DNA of 38,004 nt from positions 1-38,004 of the forward strand of contig CALMLW010000058.1 of assembly GCA_937868015.1 (NCBI GenBank), written 5' to 3'. The notes under the pieces were generated by a model. That model saw nothing but the letters and a program-made list of their open reading frames with translations. It did not search any database and was not told the DNA's origin. The translations under genes and the position numbers were made by a program. Numbering within the stretch: position 1 is the stretch's first letter; the number at the start of each line of letters is the position of its first letter. This document shows, one piece after another, positions 36,852 to 38,004 of the stretch. The DNA comes from an uncultured Synergistaceae bacterium. Lineage in GTDB: Bacteria > Synergistota > Synergistia > Synergistales > Aminiphilaceae.

Positions 36852-37586
36852 TCAAGAATGGCTCCTACGTACTCCCATGGATTCTATCATGGCGGAAGGA
36901 AGAGGGCCACTGCCCGGGGCCTCTTCCTGTTTGAGATAGAACAAGAGCTTTTCCAGCGCCACGGAAATGTCCACGCCGAAAACCATCACGCCCTCGGGGG
37001 CCACCACGGACGTCGGAACAAAGTTCAAGATCCCCCGCACGGTGCCGCTACGCCCCGCCCGATCGGCGCACTCCTGGGCCGCCGATGCGGGCACCGCCAA
37101 AATCACCACCTGAATGTCTTTCTCGCGCAAGACGTCTTCCATGGCGTCCGCCGAAAAACACGGCACCCCCGCCACGGTCCGCCCCACCTTCTCCGGGTCG
37201 ACGTCAAAAAGGGCCTCCAAAGAGAACGTCTCCCCCCGGAGCGCCTTGTACCCCGCCAACGCCGCCCCGAGGTTTCCCACCCCCACCAGGGCCATGCGCC
37301 ACGGATGCGGAGAGGACAAGATCTTTTGGATGTGCTCCAGAAGGCGATCGACATGATAACCCACGCCCCTTTTGCCGATCTCCCCGAAACAGGACAGGTC
37401 CTTTCGAACTTGGCTCGCCTTGATCTGGAGGAGTTCTCCCATGTCGTGGGATGACACCACCCGCCGTCCCTCGTCCCGCAGTTGGCTCAGCAGACGGCGA
37501 TAGCACACGAGGCGCTCCACGGTGGGCTCTGCCACCTTTCTTCCCCCCTGGGAAAAAAGCCCCTCGAAAAGGTCTTCCTCGCCCAC
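36852..37586 (-). CDS. rex: Redox-sensing transcriptional repressor Rex
   Basis: A 244-residue NADH/NAD+-sensing repressor. The winged-helix N-terminus shows PTVERLVCYRRLLSQL, SSHDMGELLQIKASQVRKDL and SCFGEIGKRGVGYHVDRLLE, the usual Rex DNA-binding block. The Rossmann domain carries GVGNLGAALAGY (GxGxxG, about 102-107), followed by the domain-swapped C-terminal helix region. Rex dimers release DNA when NADH rises and control fermentation and respiration genes. I used the GTG at 37586 (10 nt after ridA, GAGG 7 nt upstream); a GTG 17 codons later, preceded by AGGGGGG, is a good alternative and gives a start more typical of the family. No Rex operator was seen in the window. Confidence 0.93.
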   Translation of the reverse strand: MGEEDLFEGLFSQGGRKVAEPTVERLVCYRRLLSQLRDEGRRVVSSHDMGELLQIKASQVRKDLSCFGEIGKRGVGYHVDRLLEHIQKILSSPHPWRMALVGVGNLGAALAGYKALRGETFSLEALFDVDPEKVGRTVAGVPCFSADAMEDVLREKDIQVVILAVPASAAQECADRAGRSGTVRGILNFVPTSVVAPEGVMVFGVDISVALEKLLFYLKQEEAPGSGPLPSAMIESMGVRRSHS

Positions 37587-37596
37587 TCCGCCGCCT

Positions 37597-37977
37597 CTAT
37601 CCGCGCCAAGCCACGACTTCGATTTCCACCAAGGCGCCCTTCGGAAGCCCCGCCACCTGGACGAAGGATCGGGCCGGGGGATCGGCGGTGAACTTGGCGG
37701 CGTAAACCTCGTTAACCTCGGGAAAGTACTTCATGTCGGTGGCAAAGACCGTGGCCTTCACCACGTGCCCCATGGAAAGCCCCTGGGAAGCGAGCACCCC
37801 CTCCACGTTCTCCAGCACCTGGATCGCCTGCTCCCGTGCGGTGGATCCCACCAGGGCCCCCGTGGCCGGGTCAAGGGGGATTTGCCCCGAACAGTAGAGG
37901 AAGTCCCCCGCCCACACCGCCTGGCTGTAAGGTCCCACCGCAGCGGGGGCCTTGTCCGTCACCACACACTGTTTCAT
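37597..37977 (-). CDS. ridA: RidA-family reactive intermediate deaminase
   Basis: A 126-residue YjgF/YER057c/UK114-family protein. RidA hydrolyses enamine/imine intermediates made by PLP enzymes such as threonine dehydratase, protecting other PLP enzymes. Conserved features are GPYSQAVWAGDFLYCSGQIP, LDPATGALVG, the catalytic Arg in PPARSFVQVAGLPKGALVEI and the Glu in EIEVVAWRG. The start ATG at 37977 has GGGAGG about 9 nt upstream. It is the first complete gene of the window in transcription order. Only 27 bases lie upstream, so its promoter and upstream neighbour are not visible. Confidence 0.95.
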   Translation of the reverse strand: MKQCVVTDKAPAAVGPYSQAVWAGDFLYCSGQIPLDPATGALVGSTAREQAIQVLENVEGVLASQGLSMGHVVKATVFATDMKYFPEVNEVYAAKFTADPPARSFVQVAGLPKGALVEIEVVAWRG

Positions 37978-38004
37978 GTCCTATCGCCTCCCTTTTTGTT
38001 CCCT

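Overview
The window is a dense stretch of core bacterial chromosome of high GC content. Every gene I can support (29 protein genes, one of them cut by the window edge, and one tRNA) lies on the minus strand, so transcription runs from position 38004 towards 1. I see no insertion sequence, prophage, CRISPR array, toxin-antitoxin pair or defence island, and no believable gene on the plus strand. The rpoB of about 1200 residues without large insertions, the Clostridia-like order secDF-recJ-rel-dtd, the radC-mreBCD-mrdA-min-rodA block and the paired radical SAM/DUF2344 genes suggest a deep-branching diderm or Firmicutes-related lineage. Synergistota is my best guess, from memory of family gene orders and not from a search.

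In transcription order: (1) 37977-36489 ridA, rex, yajC, then a rho-independent terminator. (2) 36357-34062 secD-secF, the membrane partners of the Sec translocon. (3) 33859-27310 a LapA-like membrane protein with a duplicated CxxC tail, recJ, a long Rel (p)ppGpp synthetase/hydrolase, dtd, a glyoxalase II-like hydrolase and radC. (4) 27142-19795 the cell-shape and division block: mreB, a probable terminator, mreC, mreD, mrdA (PBP2), minC, minD, minE, rodA. (5) 19665-15744 a radical SAM protein, its DUF2344 partner and ribonuclease G. (6) 15769-5643 smc, a TrmN6-like tRNA methyltransferase, rsmI, metG, tatD, tgt and a Sua5/TsaC-type tRNA-modification gene. (7) 5574-1 a tRNA-Leu(CAG) with its own strong promoter, then rpoB-rpoC behind a second near-consensus promoter overlapped by a 12-bp inverted repeat. 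rpoC runs off the left edge.

Sixteen neighbouring gene pairs overlap at stop/start (mostly ATGA, GTGA or TTGA), which points to long, translationally coupled transcripts. GTG and TTG starts are common. The themes are envelope growth and division (mre, mrdA, rodA, min), protein export (yajC, secDF), tRNA and rRNA maturation (tgt, sua5, rsmI, trmN6, rng, dtd, metG), stringent response (rel) and transcription (rpoBC).

No obviously new multi-gene system is present. The points most worth a second look are the LapA-like protein with duplicated CxxC modules, a Rel with an intact hydrolase site but a RelA-type acidic synthetase motif (QFDD), the palindrome over the rpoB promoter, the uncharacterised radical SAM/DUF2344 pair, and short motifs shared between the few long intergenic gaps.
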